DNA of 64,000 nt. Source: Pontibacter litorisediminis. GTDB lineage: Bacteria > Bacteroidota > Bacteroidia > Cytophagales > Hymenobacteraceae. The position numbers and the translations under genes were made by a program. The DNA lies in assembly GCF_029360645.1 (NCBI RefSeq), contig NZ_JARDUA010000003.1, positions 434,001 through 498,000 on the forward strand, in the 5' to 3' direction. Under the pieces are notes generated by a model. The model searched no databases. It was not told the DNA's origin and was given only the letters and a program-made list of their open reading frames with translations. This document shows, piece after piece, positions 44,159-53,098 of this stretch (position 1 is the stretch's first letter; every line of letters begins with the position of its first letter).

Positions 44159-44740
44159 TTAGTACTTCTTAATCAGGCAGCCAGTGGCGCGCTTGTCGCC
44201 GGCAGACACGGGGCGGTTCGCCAGAACCTCATCAATCACATTGCGGAGGTAGAAGTTCTTCACGCCGCTCTCCATCTGCGGGTTATCATCTATTGCTCCT
44301 TTGTATTTCAGGGTAAACTCACCTCCTGAGTTGTGCAGCACAAACACCTCCGGCGTTTTGGTGGCGCCAAACTGGCGGCTCACTTTTTGTCCTTCATCCG
44401 CCAAATAGGGGCTGTACTGCCTGCTGGCCATGTCCTGCAGGGTTTCGCCCGCGTCGCCGGCTCCAGGGTTGATGAATAAAAACTGCACTCCCTTGGCGCC
44501 ATAATTGCTGGCCAGCGTTACCAGGCGGCTCTCGTACAGCTTGGCGTAAGGGCACTGGTTGTTGGTAAACACCAGCACCACGGTTTTGGCATCGGTCAGG
44601 TCGCTAAGTGCCATGCTTTGGTTGTTCACGCCCTGCAGGGTAAAGTCGGCCACTTTATCGCCCACCTTGTAGCCTCCGGACTGGGCAAAAACGGCAGCCG
44701 AAAGCAGTAGGGCAGTGGCCAAAGAGAATAACTGTTTCAT
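44159..44740 (-). CDS. Exported thioredoxin-like/redoxin-domain protein
   Basis: 193 aa with a signal peptide (MKQLFSLATALLLSAAVFAQ). The AhpC/TSA-type redoxin fold has VGDKVADFTLQGVNNQSMAL and a single active-site Cys in TNNQCPYAKLYESRL. The family cis-Pro loop is seen as TKTPEVFVLH. A second Cys occurs near the C-terminus (TGCLIKKY). Periplasmic, probably thiol-based peroxide or disulphide chemistry; related proteins are annotated as thioredoxin family. It lies 13 bp after the phosphopantetheinyl transferase gene on the same strand, likely co-transcribed. Confidence 0.9.
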   Translation of the reverse strand: MKQLFSLATALLLSAAVFAQSGGYKVGDKVADFTLQGVNNQSMALSDLTDAKTVVLVFTNNQCPYAKLYESRLVTLASNYGAKGVQFLFINPGAGDAGETLQDMASRQYSPYLADEGQKVSRQFGATKTPEVFVLHNSGGEFTLKYKGAIDDNPQMESGVKNFYLRNVIDEVLANRPVSAGDKRATGCLIKKY

Positions 44741-44753
44741 GTCTGTTGTCTGT

Positions 44754-45410
44754 TTAGTTTGTGGGATCGGGTTGCTTGTCTACGCAGTACGTGAGGACGT
44801 GGCCGTGCAGTGCCTCGAACTGAATACGGTACAATTTAGAAAAATTTTCAGTATTCACACGGCCTTGCAGCACATTCGGCTCATCGGCAGGCGCTATGGC
44901 TAAGTTCTCTTTAAAGATCAATTGCTTACGGCTGTATAGTTTGTACAAAGTTTCTTTGGCGCTCCAGTAAAGGCAAGTATGCTGCTCACTGGCCAACGTC
45001 TGGCTTTTCTCCGCATTTGTCAAAAACTTATCCTGCACCCGTAGCGCTTTCGGGGATACTAGTTCAATATCTATGCCAACCTCATACTTATCAGAAAGTA
45101 TAACGGTGGCCAACTGGGGCGAGTGCGAAATAGAGACATGGAAGCGGGAATCGGGAAAGTATGGCTTACCGTGCTGGTTGCGCAGCAGCTGCAGTGGGCG
45201 CGGAGTGAACTCCCGCAAGAGCCTGTAAACCAACACGCGGCTGGCCAGCCACTCCCGCTGCCGCTTAGGGTGCACCTGCTCCAGACGCTCCTCCACCGCC
45301 ACATAGGATGGCAGTTCCGCCCGCAGCTCCTCTACTGGTTCATCCAGTTCCCAGAGACCCAGGCGGGTGTGCTTGTCCAGTTGTTTCATGTATAGCAGCG
45401 GCATAGGCAA
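44754..45410 (-). CDS. 4'-phosphopantetheinyl transferase superfamily protein
   Basis: 218 aa (Met codons at 45410, 45404 and 45389 are all possible starts). Sfp-type signature: KYEVGIDIELVSPKAL (Mg-binding Asp and Glu) and YWSAKETLYKLYSRK, with HVSISHSPQLATVIL ahead. It moves the phosphopantetheine arm of CoA to a carrier protein. With no PKS/NRPS genes nearby it may serve acyl carrier protein. Upstream of the redoxin gene by 13 bp, divergent from the WD40 gene. Confidence 0.9.
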   Translation of the reverse strand: MPMPLLYMKQLDKHTRLGLWELDEPVEELRAELPSYVAVEERLEQVHPKRQREWLASRVLVYRLLREFTPRPLQLLRNQHGKPYFPDSRFHVSISHSPQLATVILSDKYEVGIDIELVSPKALRVQDKFLTNAEKSQTLASEQHTCLYWSAKETLYKLYSRKQLIFKENLAIAPADEPNVLQGRVNTENFSKLYRIQFEALHGHVLTYCVDKQPDPTN

Positions 45411-45509
45411 TAATGTGTAGTTGCAGCGGTTTTAAAAGTATGGCACGGCTGATTAGCTGTATTTGTTGTAAATTTAGGCTAAAATTACAGAACACCGGAG
45501 CACAGCAGC

Positions 45510-46430
45510 ATGGCGAGTAAAGTACAAGTCGAGAAAGTGGCTACCCTTACCGGGCACCGCGACAGTGTGTATACGTTGGTGCCGGCAGCGGAGGAACACC
45601 AGTTCTTCTCAGCCGCCGGCGATGGCATGGTGGTGGCCTGGAGCCTGACGGACCCTGAAAACGGTGAGTTGGTGGCGCAGGTGAGCTCCTCGGTTTACGC
45701 CCTTTGCCACCTGCCGGAGCGCCGCCTGCTGCTCATCGGCCAGAACAACGAAGGCGTGCAGGTCATCGACCTCCAAAGCAAAAGCATATTGAAGTCGGTG
45801 CCGCTGCCTAAGGTTGCTATTTTCGATATACTCTATACTTCGGAGGTGGGCAAAGTATATGTGGCGCTGGGCAACGGGGGCGTTGCCGTGCTGGACGGGG
45901 AGACCTTTGAGCTGGAGACCATCATCCGAAAGTCCGACAAGAGCACCCGCAGCCTGGCCTACAACAAGTATAGCAACGAACTCGCCGCAGGCTACAGCGA
46001 CCATAAAGTGCGCGTGTTCGACGCCCACAGCATGGAGCAGAAGCTTGAGCTGGAGATGCACACCAACTCGGTGTTTACCGTGGCTTACTCGCCTGATGGA
46101 AGGCTGCTGCTGACCGGTGGCCGCGACGCACACCTGCGGGTGTGGGAGGTAGAGCAGAACTACAACCAGCAGGGATACCTGATTGCGCACATGTACACCA
46201 TCAACCACATCACCTACAGCCCCGACGGCCGTTATTTTGCCACCTGCAGCATGGATAAATCCATAAAGCTGTGGGACGCGCAAACCTTTAAGTTGCTGAA
46301 AGTGATTGATAAAGTACGCCATGCCAGCCACGGCACCTCGGTAAACAAATTATTTTGGTCGGCTCACCAGAATCAGTTAGTTTCGTGTAGCGATGACCGC
46401 ACCATTTCGGTTTGGGATATAAATTTTTGA
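45510..46430 (+). CDS. WD40-repeat beta-propeller protein
   Basis: 306 aa, ATG at 45510. About seven WD-like blades. The clearest are LLTGGRDAHLRVWEVEQ, FATCSMDKSIKLWDAQ and LVSCSDDRTISVWDINF, each preceded by a GH-type turn (LTGHRDSVYTLV). No signal peptide, so cytosolic and likely a protein-binding scaffold. It lies 3 bp before the DivIVA-like gene, which lies 7 bp before folB, so the three are one operon. Confidence 0.9.
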   Translation: MASKVQVEKVATLTGHRDSVYTLVPAAEEHQFFSAAGDGMVVAWSLTDPENGELVAQVSSSVYALCHLPERRLLLIGQNNEGVQVIDLQSKSILKSVPLPKVAIFDILYTSEVGKVYVALGNGGVAVLDGETFELETIIRKSDKSTRSLAYNKYSNELAAGYSDHKVRVFDAHSMEQKLELEMHTNSVFTVAYSPDGRLLLTGGRDAHLRVWEVEQNYNQQGYLIAHMYTINHITYSPDGRYFATCSMDKSIKLWDAQTFKLLKVIDKVRHASHGTSVNKLFWSAHQNQLVSCSDDRTISVWDINF

Positions 46431-46433
46431 GTT

Positions 46434-47402
46434 ATGAAGATTACACCGTTAGAGATCAGGCAAAAAACGTTTGAAAAGGCATTTAGAGGACTAGACAAGG
46501 ATGAGGTAAATGCATTTTTGCTGACGCTCTCGCAGCAGTGGGAAAAGCTGCAGGATGAAAACAAAGACCTGCGCATGAAGCTGGACGCGGCCCACCGCGA
46601 AACTCAGAAGCTGCGCGAGGTGGAGTCATCGCTGTACAAAACTTTGAAAACCGCTGAAGACACGGGTAACAGTATCCTGGAGCAGGCCAAAAAGTCGGCG
46701 GAACTGCAGGCCCGCGAGTCGGAGCTGAAGGCGGAGGAGATCATGAGCCGTGCCCGCAATGAGGCGCGCCAGATGCTGGAGGAGGCGCAGCGGCAGTCGG
46801 CACACGTAATTGCCGAGATGCAGCAGCACGTAAAATCTCTGGACCAGGAGTGCCGCCAGATGGAGAGCCACCTGGACCACCTGGTGCGCGACCTGCGCAA
46901 CCTGGCCAACGAGACGCTGGAGAACGCCGAGAAAGCGAAGGCAAAACCTAAAGCAGGTACACACAGTATTCTTTCAAAAGCAGCCAACACAGAGGTTGAT
47001 TCTTCGGAGCTGCTCAAAAATTTGAAAGATATGGACAAGACATCAGATAACCACACCTATAAATTACCGGAGTCTACGGCAGCGAACGCGCCTGTAGCAG
47101 TTGTCAGCAATACTATTGGCGACCCGGCTCCTGACGTAACGCAGCCGCAGCCAGAGGTGCCGAACCCAACTACACCCGTACCGAATGTGCCGTCGCCGGA
47201 GATACCGCAGCCGGAGCCGGATTACCCGGGCCGTGTGCCTTCCCCGGGTATTGAGCAGCCGGTGCCAGAAATACAGCCCGTGCAGCCAGACAAGCCTGAG
47301 ATTCAGCCACCCATGACGGAGCCATCGCGCAACTCGTTTGTTACCAATGGTGCTACGGTTAAACCAAGCACTGGCGGTTCCTTCTTCGACGAGATAGGCT
47401 AA
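46434..47402 (+). CDS. DivIVA-domain coiled-coil protein with Pro-rich tail
   Basis: 322 aa. Residues 1-45 carry the DivIVA/GpsB N-terminal motif (MKITPLEIRQKTFEKAFRG, then LDKDEVNAFLLTLSQQWEKL). Residues about 45-165 are a continuous coiled coil (Glu/Gln/Ala/Arg heptads). The tail from about 215 is Pro/Val/Glu/Gln-rich (PQPEVPNPTTPVPNVPSPEI), ending in a short FFDEIG motif. In Gram-positives DivIVA senses curved membranes; in Bacteroidota its role is poorly known. It follows the WD40 gene by 3 bp and precedes folB by 7 bp. Confidence 0.85.
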   Translation: MKITPLEIRQKTFEKAFRGLDKDEVNAFLLTLSQQWEKLQDENKDLRMKLDAAHRETQKLREVESSLYKTLKTAEDTGNSILEQAKKSAELQARESELKAEEIMSRARNEARQMLEEAQRQSAHVIAEMQQHVKSLDQECRQMESHLDHLVRDLRNLANETLENAEKAKAKPKAGTHSILSKAANTEVDSSELLKNLKDMDKTSDNHTYKLPESTAANAPVAVVSNTIGDPAPDVTQPQPEVPNPTTPVPNVPSPEIPQPEPDYPGRVPSPGIEQPVPEIQPVQPDKPEIQPPMTEPSRNSFVTNGATVKPSTGGSFFDEIG

Positions 47403-47409
47403 GCAGCAG

Positions 47410-47766
47410 ATGGGGCAGATCGCACTGGAGGGCATGGAGTTTTTCGCCTTCCACGGCTATTACGACGAGGAGCAGAAGATCGGCAACAAGTATGGCATCG
47501 ACCTGATCATAAAAACCGACCTGCGCCGCGCCGCTGAATCTGATAGCCTGGATGAAACGGTGAACTACGAAGTGCTGTACACGCTGGTGCTGGAGGAAAT
47601 GAAAACCCCGGCCCGCCTGCTGGAGCACCTCGGCCACCGCATCATCGACAAAGTGTATGAGCGGTTTCCGTTCGTGCAGTCGGTGAAGGTGAATGTTTAC
47701 AAGTTTAACCCCCCGTTGGGCGGCATCTGTAAATGGGCGAAGGTTAGCCTGGAGGAAGCACGGTAA
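47410..47766 (+). CDS. folB: Dihydroneopterin aldolase
   Basis: 118 aa. T-fold enzyme cleaving dihydroneopterin to hydroxymethyl-dihydropterin in folate synthesis. Seen: IALEGMEFFAFHGYYDEEQK (Tyr and Glu of the active site), LDETVNYEVLYTLVLEEM and NPPLGGICKWAKV (Lys). Normal length. Last gene of the WD40-DivIVA-folB operon; folE is 19 kb away. Confidence 0.96.
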   Translation: MGQIALEGMEFFAFHGYYDEEQKIGNKYGIDLIIKTDLRRAAESDSLDETVNYEVLYTLVLEEMKTPARLLEHLGHRIIDKVYERFPFVQSVKVNVYKFNPPLGGICKWAKVSLEEAR

Positions 47767-47788
47767 AGATTTACTTATTGATAGAAAG

Positions 47789-47824
47789 CAGCTGGTTCAG
47801 AGATGGGCCAGCTGTTTTTGTTTT
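47789..47824 (+). terminator. Terminator of folB operon
   Basis: 7-bp stem (47789-47795 with 47808-47814), followed by TTTTTGTTTT. Confidence 0.75.
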
Positions 47825-48035
47825 AGCAGGAGTAATTTATGCTGTTGCTATACTTGTTAGCTTTGGGGGCGCTCCTTGCTGTTTCGAATACCCTTGTCCG
47901 GAACCTTCTCTGCTGCAGATCTCGAGATCCGTGCGAACCATTTTTCATACTTGCCAACCTTCCTGGCGCAAATCTTTTGATTTGTGACTTATTTAGTAAT
48001 AGTGAGTCTTTGACTCACTTGGCTTGAAAAGCCAT

Positions 48036-48480
48036 ACCTTATACTTTGGCCGTACTTCATACTTCTCTGGCGCAAGCGTCCGCTTGTGTCTCACTTAGCC
48101 GCTGCTTTCTGCAGTTGGAACCAAGCTGTACTTACTAACTTCCGTTCATCCTCTAGTTCCTACAGACGACCCGTTCCATAGTACACTTTCTGCCCTCCTA
48201 GGCCGGGAGGCCTCGTTTTCCTATTCGGCGCTGGGAGCTTTTCCTTTGCTGTCGCAATGCCCTCCGGGCACCGGAAAAACTCGCATAGGCGCCTCACAGA
48301 AAAATTGGGTACAAATTCGATAGCTGAGGCTTTCTGCAACTGTCCCCTTGAGGGGACTATAGGGGTGTAATCCTTTGCTGAAAAGCTCCCTCTCCTGTTT
48401 TTAGGAGAGGGTTGGGGAGAGGTGAAAATTCCCCGCCTTAGACAAGGAGGGGTAGGGATGGTTGGACCCCGTGCAGCAGG
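48036..48480. repeat. Long intergenic repeat, copy B
   Basis: Homologous to copy A (33445-33960), same orientation: AAGCGTCCGCTTGTG (48073), AACCAAGCT (48119), TTTCTGCCCTCC and CGGGAGGCCTCG (48187-48215), GTCGCAATGCCCT and CGGGCACCGGAA (48251-48276), TTCGATAGC (48317), AACTGTCCCC (48338) and CTTAGACAAGGAGGGG (48437), then GTTGGACC. It adds hairpins not in copy A, including CCCTCTCCT...AGGAGAGGG (48388-48411). It lies between the convergent folB and meaB genes, with no credible ORF. Confidence 0.75.
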
Positions 48481-48618
48481 ACTTCCCTCCTCTGGACTAG
48501 CCAAAACGCGAGTTTTGAGCTAGCGAGCGTAACTCTCTAGGGGTGGATTTACACCTGTAAGGACAGGTCACAGCCTGTCCACGCGAGAACAGCAGCCATG
48601 AAGTTTATACTTTACCCT
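48481..48618. other. Spacer downstream of meaB with small hairpins
   Basis: Non-coding. It contains a GGACAGG...CCTGTCC hairpin (about 48561-48580) and a TATACTT motif at about 48605, the latter close to the meaB stop. It continues the repeat-rich region of copy B. Confidence 0.5.
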
Positions 48619-49599
48619 CTACACCAACCGCAGCAACTCTGCCGCTGCGGCAAAAGCGGATTTCTGGCCGGCCTTTACCTGCTCGGCGATACCTGGCAGT
48701 AGCTGCTTTACCTGACCGTGGGCATAAAAGTTTTCTTCCAGGCCCTGGCGGATCGCTTCATACATCCACTGCAGGTTTTGGTCGTGGCGCTTTTTCTCAA
48801 AGTAGCCGTTGCCTTTGGTAAGTTCCAGGTAATCAGCTACTGTGTGCCAGATCGTATCGAGGCCGGTGTTCTGTAGGGCAGAGCAGGTGCTAACCTTTGG
48901 CATCCAGCCAGAGGCGCCAAGCGGGTAGAGGTGCAGTGCGCTTTGGTACTCGGTACGGGCAGCGTTGGCCTTGCCTACATTCTCGCCATCGGCTTTGGTG
49001 ATCGCAATGGCATCGGCCATTTCCATGATGCCGCGCTTGATGCCTTGCAGTTCATCGCCGGCCCCGGCCAGCATCAGTAGCAAAAAGAAGTCTACCATGG
49101 CATGCACGGCTGTTTCCGATTGGCCAACGCCCACCGTTTCCACAAAAATAGCATCAAAGCCGGCTGCCTCGCAAAGTATGATGCTCTCGCGGGTGCTGCG
49201 GCTCACCCCCCCGAGCGATTTGCCGGCTGGGGAAGGGCGGATAAACGCCTGTGGGTTGATCGCAAGCGAATCCATACGGGTTTTGTCGCCGAGGATGCTG
49301 CCGCCCGAGCGCTGGCTGGTGGGATCTATGGCCAGCACTGCCAGCTTCTTGCCCTGCTCCTTGATCAGATAGTTGCCAAAGGCCTCGATAAACGTGCTTT
49401 TGCCCACACCCGGCACACCGGTTATGCCGATGCGCACCGAGTTGCCTGCCTGCGGCAGCACCTGGTTTACCACCTCCTGCGCCAGCTCCTGGTCCGAGGC
49501 CAGCCTGCTCTCCACTAAGGTAATGGCGCGGCTTAACATCACACGGTCACCGGCAAAAATGCCTTCTACGTAGGTCTCGGTTCTGAATCTTTTGGCCAA
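48619..49599 (-). CDS. meaB: Methylmalonyl-CoA mutase-associated GTPase MeaB
   Basis: 326 aa. G3E P-loop GTPase that loads and protects the B12 cofactor of methylmalonyl-CoA mutase. Walker A is GITGVPGVGKSTFIEAFG (about residue 57). Switch and base-recognition segments are FIRPSPAGKSLGGVSRSTRE, FVETVGVGQSE and AITKADGEN. A CAAAAATA (TATTTTTG on this strand) box is at 49637-49644. mutB and mutA lie 4.7 kb upstream on the same strand, separated by unrelated genes, so it is not in their operon. Confidence 0.95.
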   Translation of the reverse strand: MAKRFRTETYVEGIFAGDRVMLSRAITLVESRLASDQELAQEVVNQVLPQAGNSVRIGITGVPGVGKSTFIEAFGNYLIKEQGKKLAVLAIDPTSQRSGGSILGDKTRMDSLAINPQAFIRPSPAGKSLGGVSRSTRESIILCEAAGFDAIFVETVGVGQSETAVHAMVDFFLLLMLAGAGDELQGIKRGIMEMADAIAITKADGENVGKANAARTEYQSALHLYPLGASGWMPKVSTCSALQNTGLDTIWHTVADYLELTKGNGYFEKKRHDQNLQWMYEAIRQGLEENFYAHGQVKQLLPGIAEQVKAGQKSAFAAAAELLRLV

Positions 49600-49759
49600 G
49601 GTAACAAGGGTTAGGTTAAACAGTCGTACTCTTTTACAAAAATAGGATTTATAGGTTGCCGTACCATCCTAGAGTATAAAACATCCTCCGTCTAAAGTAT
49701 AACAGAAAAGGCTGGCCCCAATTAAGAAGCCAGCCCTGTGTTGCTGTTGCGCTTGTCTG

Positions 49760-50881
49760 TTACCTGCTGATGCCCTGCGGGAAGTTTGGCAAACCCAAAT
49801 CACTCTTCTGCTTGCCCAGATGAAAGCCATCATCTACATATTTGGCCGCTTCGCCTTTGGCGTTAGGGTTGTGGATCACGCCCAGGTAATAATTATCCTG
49901 ACGGGCCACGTAGATCTTGCCGTCCGGCCCCACCTGCAGTGCCCCAATGCGCGGGCTTTTAGAAGTACCCACCACTACCGCAGATTTGGCAATAGCATCT
50001 GCACCACCCGCTTTCAGATCGAACTGCACGATCTGCGCTTTGCCACCGCCTATGCCGTTGGCCGTGCCATACAGCTTGCTTCCGTCCGGGGAGAACACAA
50101 CCCCATAGGCCTCTTCAAACCCTTTCAGGAGTATAGGGTCAGAAACCTTACCGGTGCTGCGGTCGAAGCTCAGGATTTCAAAGTTACTGTCGGCATCCCA
50201 GAGGGCCGAGGCCAGCTTGGTGCCATCCGGGGAGGCGTTCAGGTAGCCAATGGCTTTCCGGTTGGGCCCGCCGTGTACGGTGCCCACTTGGCTCAGAACG
50301 GGCCTGGTTGCTACGCCATCCTCGTTTACCAGGTAAGCCATATAGCCGTTGCTGTTCCAGCGGTGGGCTATCACCCACCAATCTTTGTTGTTGCTGTGGC
50401 GCACGGCTGTCAACTTCTCGGTGGCCGGGGCGATCAGGAAGTTGTTACGGGAGGTTACATCCCCTTTGCCTTCCTGCTTCGTCATGTCTACCACCGTATA
50501 GCGTAGTCCATCGGATTGTGCCTGAATATCGGTGGTAAAGATGTAGTAGATGTTGCTGCTGCCGGGCTCGGGAAGTATCAGTGCCGACTGAGTGGAGGAC
50601 TTACCGCCCATCAAGCCGTTGCCGTTGGGCATCACGCGGTGCTCACCGTTCCAGACGGTGATGCCGTTGGTGTAGAAAAGCAGGTTGCCATCGGCGTCGG
50701 AGATGGAGGCGCTACCCTCTTCGGTAAAGAGCCTGCTGTTGGTGGCCACGGCGGAATCGCCTTTGAATATGATGCCGGCCCCTTTTCCGAAGTACCAGTT
50801 GTTGCGCTCGCCCTGCGCCAGTGCGGCAAAACTGCTGAAGGTAAGTATGGCGGCTGCTGCAAGTTGTCTGAGTCTGATCAT
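49760..50881 (-). CDS. Exported beta-propeller protein (gliding-associated type)
   Basis: 373 aa with a signal peptide (LAAAAILTFSSFAALAQ). The mature start is GERNNWYFGKGAGIIF and the blades include NLLFYTNGITVWNGEHRVMPNG, GYLNASPDGTKLASALWD, GVVFSPDGSKLYGTANG and ALQVGPDGKIYVARQDN (each quoted in part). This propeller often forms the N-terminus of large gliding-motility/T9SS proteins. Here it stands alone and lacks a sorting domain. Function unknown; probably periplasmic or surface protein. Confidence 0.82.
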   Translation of the reverse strand: MIRLRQLAAAAILTFSSFAALAQGERNNWYFGKGAGIIFKGDSAVATNSRLFTEEGSASISDADGNLLFYTNGITVWNGEHRVMPNGNGLMGGKSSTQSALILPEPGSSNIYYIFTTDIQAQSDGLRYTVVDMTKQEGKGDVTSRNNFLIAPATEKLTAVRHSNNKDWWVIAHRWNSNGYMAYLVNEDGVATRPVLSQVGTVHGGPNRKAIGYLNASPDGTKLASALWDADSNFEILSFDRSTGKVSDPILLKGFEEAYGVVFSPDGSKLYGTANGIGGGKAQIVQFDLKAGGADAIAKSAVVVGTSKSPRIGALQVGPDGKIYVARQDNYYLGVIHNPNAKGEAAKYVDDGFHLGKQKSDLGLPNFPQGISR

Positions 50882-50975
50882 AGCTATAGGTAAACGTCTT
50901 ACGGCAGCATAAAGTACAAAAGGAGTGCCAAGGGGAAACGGTGGTGCAAAAAAGTTGCCCCTGGCTACAAACGAA

Positions 50976-50999
50976 AAAAGCAGGTATTACCCTGCTTTT
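50976..50999 (-). terminator. Terminator of the small lipoprotein gene
   Basis: 9-bp perfect arms (50976-50984, 50991-50999), 6-nt loop, with A-run at 50974-50979 as U-tract on the minus strand. Confidence 0.8.
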
Positions 51000-51017
51000 C
51001 CTGTTAAGAGTATTGTA

Positions 51018-51254
51018 TTACGGGTTTGTTGTCGCGGTGTCTTCCTCCCCGGCCAGTACATCGTTTATGCTGGCAGAGTCGGCGCCTGTGCCAGGCTTGT
51101 CGCCATCAATCGGGGCGCCTGTTTCCTGCGTTTCCCCGGTTGTTGATTCTGGTGGCATTTCTGTGTTTTCGCCATACTCCCCGCCACACGAAGCGAGCAG
51201 CAGTGAAGCAGAGAACAGCGCTGCGGCAGTGGTTCTTATACGTTTAGCTTTCAT
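51018..51254 (-). CDS. Small lipoprotein, 78 aa
   Basis: Signal MKAKRIRTTAAALFSASLLLASC with a good lipobox (LLAS-C, Cys at 23). The mature 55 residues are acidic and rich in Gly, Thr, Glu and Asp (GENTEMPPESTTGETQET), with no fold expected: a disordered anchored peptide. It lies between two minus-strand genes with its own terminator. No family recognised. Confidence 0.7.
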   Translation of the reverse strand: MKAKRIRTTAAALFSASLLLASCGGEYGENTEMPPESTTGETQETGAPIDGDKPGTGADSASINDVLAGEEDTATTNP

Positions 51255-51352
51255 TTTTCTCAGGTTTTGGTTCTTTGTGATTTTACGTCTTACCCCGTGC
51301 TTTTGATTTTTGATAATCAGCTCAGGCGTTGAGTCACAGGTCTGAAAAGAAA

Positions 51353-51375
51353 AGAGGCGCCACTGTAGCGCCTCT
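51353..51375 (-). terminator. Terminator of trehalase gene
   Basis: 8-bp perfect arms (51353-51360 and 51368-51375), 7-nt loop, A-rich on the left, giving U-tract on the minus strand. Two AAGTATA copies lie between it and the gene. Confidence 0.8.
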
Positions 51376-51408
51376 CCAAGTATAAAGTATTATCAGCTTA
51401 AAGTATAA

Positions 51409-53028
51409 CTAGTGCTGCAGTTCCAGTTCCTGAAGTTCTGCCTGCAGCAGCTGCGGATGCAGCGAGAAAAGCTTCAGAAGCACGCCGTTGGTCCAGCCGA
51501 AGCCGTCCTGGTTCGGGTACTCGCCGCCGCCCGCCTGCAGGCTGGTGTCGGTCACGTTATACTTCTCCATCAGCTTGCCCGTGTTCTGGAAAACGGCCTC
51601 GTTCAGCGCCGCCCAGCGTTGGGCCACTGTGTCGGCCAGCTTGTCGTGTTTATAATTGCGAAGCGCCTGGATGCTCATCCATTGCAGCGGGGCCCATCCG
51701 TTGGGGGCATCCCACTGCTGGCCCGTGCGGTGCAGCGTGGTCACCAGCCCACCAGGCTGCAGGAAATCTGCCTCCAGCTTTTGCGCCACGGCATCTGCCT
51801 GCTTCTTTTTAACCATGCAGAAGTACAGTGGGAACACGGCCGCCAGCGAAGGGATGTTGGTGGTGGTGCCTTTCACGAAGTCGTAGTCGTAGAAGAAGCC
51901 CGCTTTATCGCTCCAGGTATACTTGAGCAGGGCGTCGCGGCGTGCCTTGGCACGGCGCTCAAACTCCCTGGCTTCGGCTCTGTCGCCGTTTAGCACGGCC
52001 ATCTCCTGCAGCGTCAGTTCCACGTGGTAAAGCAGCGCGTTCAGGTCTACGGGGATGATGTCAGTGGTGTGGATAGTGCTGAGGTTCTGCGCATCAGAGA
52101 ACCAACGGCTGCTAAAGTCCCAGCCCGACTCGGCGGCTGCGCGAATGTTGCGGTACACGTCCTCGGGGTTGCGGCCCGACTCCTGCGCCAGCTCCACATC
52201 TTCGCGGTACGACTCCGGGCGCGGCTCCGGCTGGTCGTCCCAGTAGCGGTTCAGGGTGCTGCCGTCCGGTAGGCGCACCACGCGGCGGTGCGTTGGGTTG
52301 GCCGCCGAGAGTTGCTCTGCTCCATCCATCCAGAAATCATACTCCTTGCGCAGGGCGGGGGCATAGGTTCTGAGCACCTCGCGGCCCTTCTGCTGCGCCA
52401 GCACCCGCAGCATGAGCGCGTAGAACGGCGGCTGTGAACGGCTGAGGTAGTAGGTGCGGTTGCCGTTTGGAATATGGCCGGTGGTGTTGATGAGGTGCGT
52501 GAAATTATCGACCATACTTTGGATGAGCTCTGTTTCGCCGCTGGCCTGCAGGCCGAGCATGGTGAAAAAGCTGTCCCAGTAGTAGATCTCGCGGAAGCGG
52601 CCTCCCGGTACGATGTATTTTTTGGGTAAAGGAATCAGGGAGCCGCCGTCGGCGCCCGGCTCGCGGGTAAGCACAGGCCAGAGGCGCTCGATGTGCTGTG
52701 TTACCGAAAGGGTGGTATCGGTGGTGAAGCCGGTGCCAGGCTGCGATGGCATCTGGAAATATTCCTTCACAAAAGCCTCCAGGCTAAAGCCCTGCTGGTT
52801 TTTTTGCTGCTGATAGGCCTCTAAAATCTGCTGCGGCGGCGCCAGCGGCACGGCATCTGCAAAGGTCTTGGAGTCCGGGAAGATATGCTGCAGCTGTACC
52901 TGCTCGAACAGCTCGCCTAAATCCTGCTCCGGCCTATACAGCTCCTGTGCCCGCAGCGGCTGTACAACGAAGGTAAACGGTAATAGTAACAGAAGGCTAA
53001 AAGTTAAAGTGCTAAAAGTATACTTCAT
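51409..53028 (-). CDS. treA: Trehalase (GH37)
   Basis: 539 aa with a signal peptide (MKYTFSTLTFSLLLLLPFTF), so periplasmic. Trehalase signatures are both present: PGGRFREIYYWDSFF (near residue 147) and QQWDAPNGWAPLQW (near 445). The catalytic Asp is in AAESGWDFSSRWF and the Glu in GGGEYPNQDGFGWTNGV. It hydrolyses trehalose to two glucose. Single gene. Confidence 0.96.
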   Translation of the reverse strand: MKYTFSTLTFSLLLLLPFTFVVQPLRAQELYRPEQDLGELFEQVQLQHIFPDSKTFADAVPLAPPQQILEAYQQQKNQQGFSLEAFVKEYFQMPSQPGTGFTTDTTLSVTQHIERLWPVLTREPGADGGSLIPLPKKYIVPGGRFREIYYWDSFFTMLGLQASGETELIQSMVDNFTHLINTTGHIPNGNRTYYLSRSQPPFYALMLRVLAQQKGREVLRTYAPALRKEYDFWMDGAEQLSAANPTHRRVVRLPDGSTLNRYWDDQPEPRPESYREDVELAQESGRNPEDVYRNIRAAAESGWDFSSRWFSDAQNLSTIHTTDIIPVDLNALLYHVELTLQEMAVLNGDRAEAREFERRAKARRDALLKYTWSDKAGFFYDYDFVKGTTTNIPSLAAVFPLYFCMVKKKQADAVAQKLEADFLQPGGLVTTLHRTGQQWDAPNGWAPLQWMSIQALRNYKHDKLADTVAQRWAALNEAVFQNTGKLMEKYNVTDTSLQAGGGEYPNQDGFGWTNGVLLKLFSLHPQLLQAELQELELQH

Positions 53029-53098
53029 GCTTTGCTCTGGTTTTGTATGTAAGTGATTAGCTACTCATACGTATTGCAGAAGCAAGGCGGCAAGTATA

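Noticed and set aside
48160..48504. 114-aa ORF in copy B
   Set aside because: Same reason; its frame is not kept between copy A and B.
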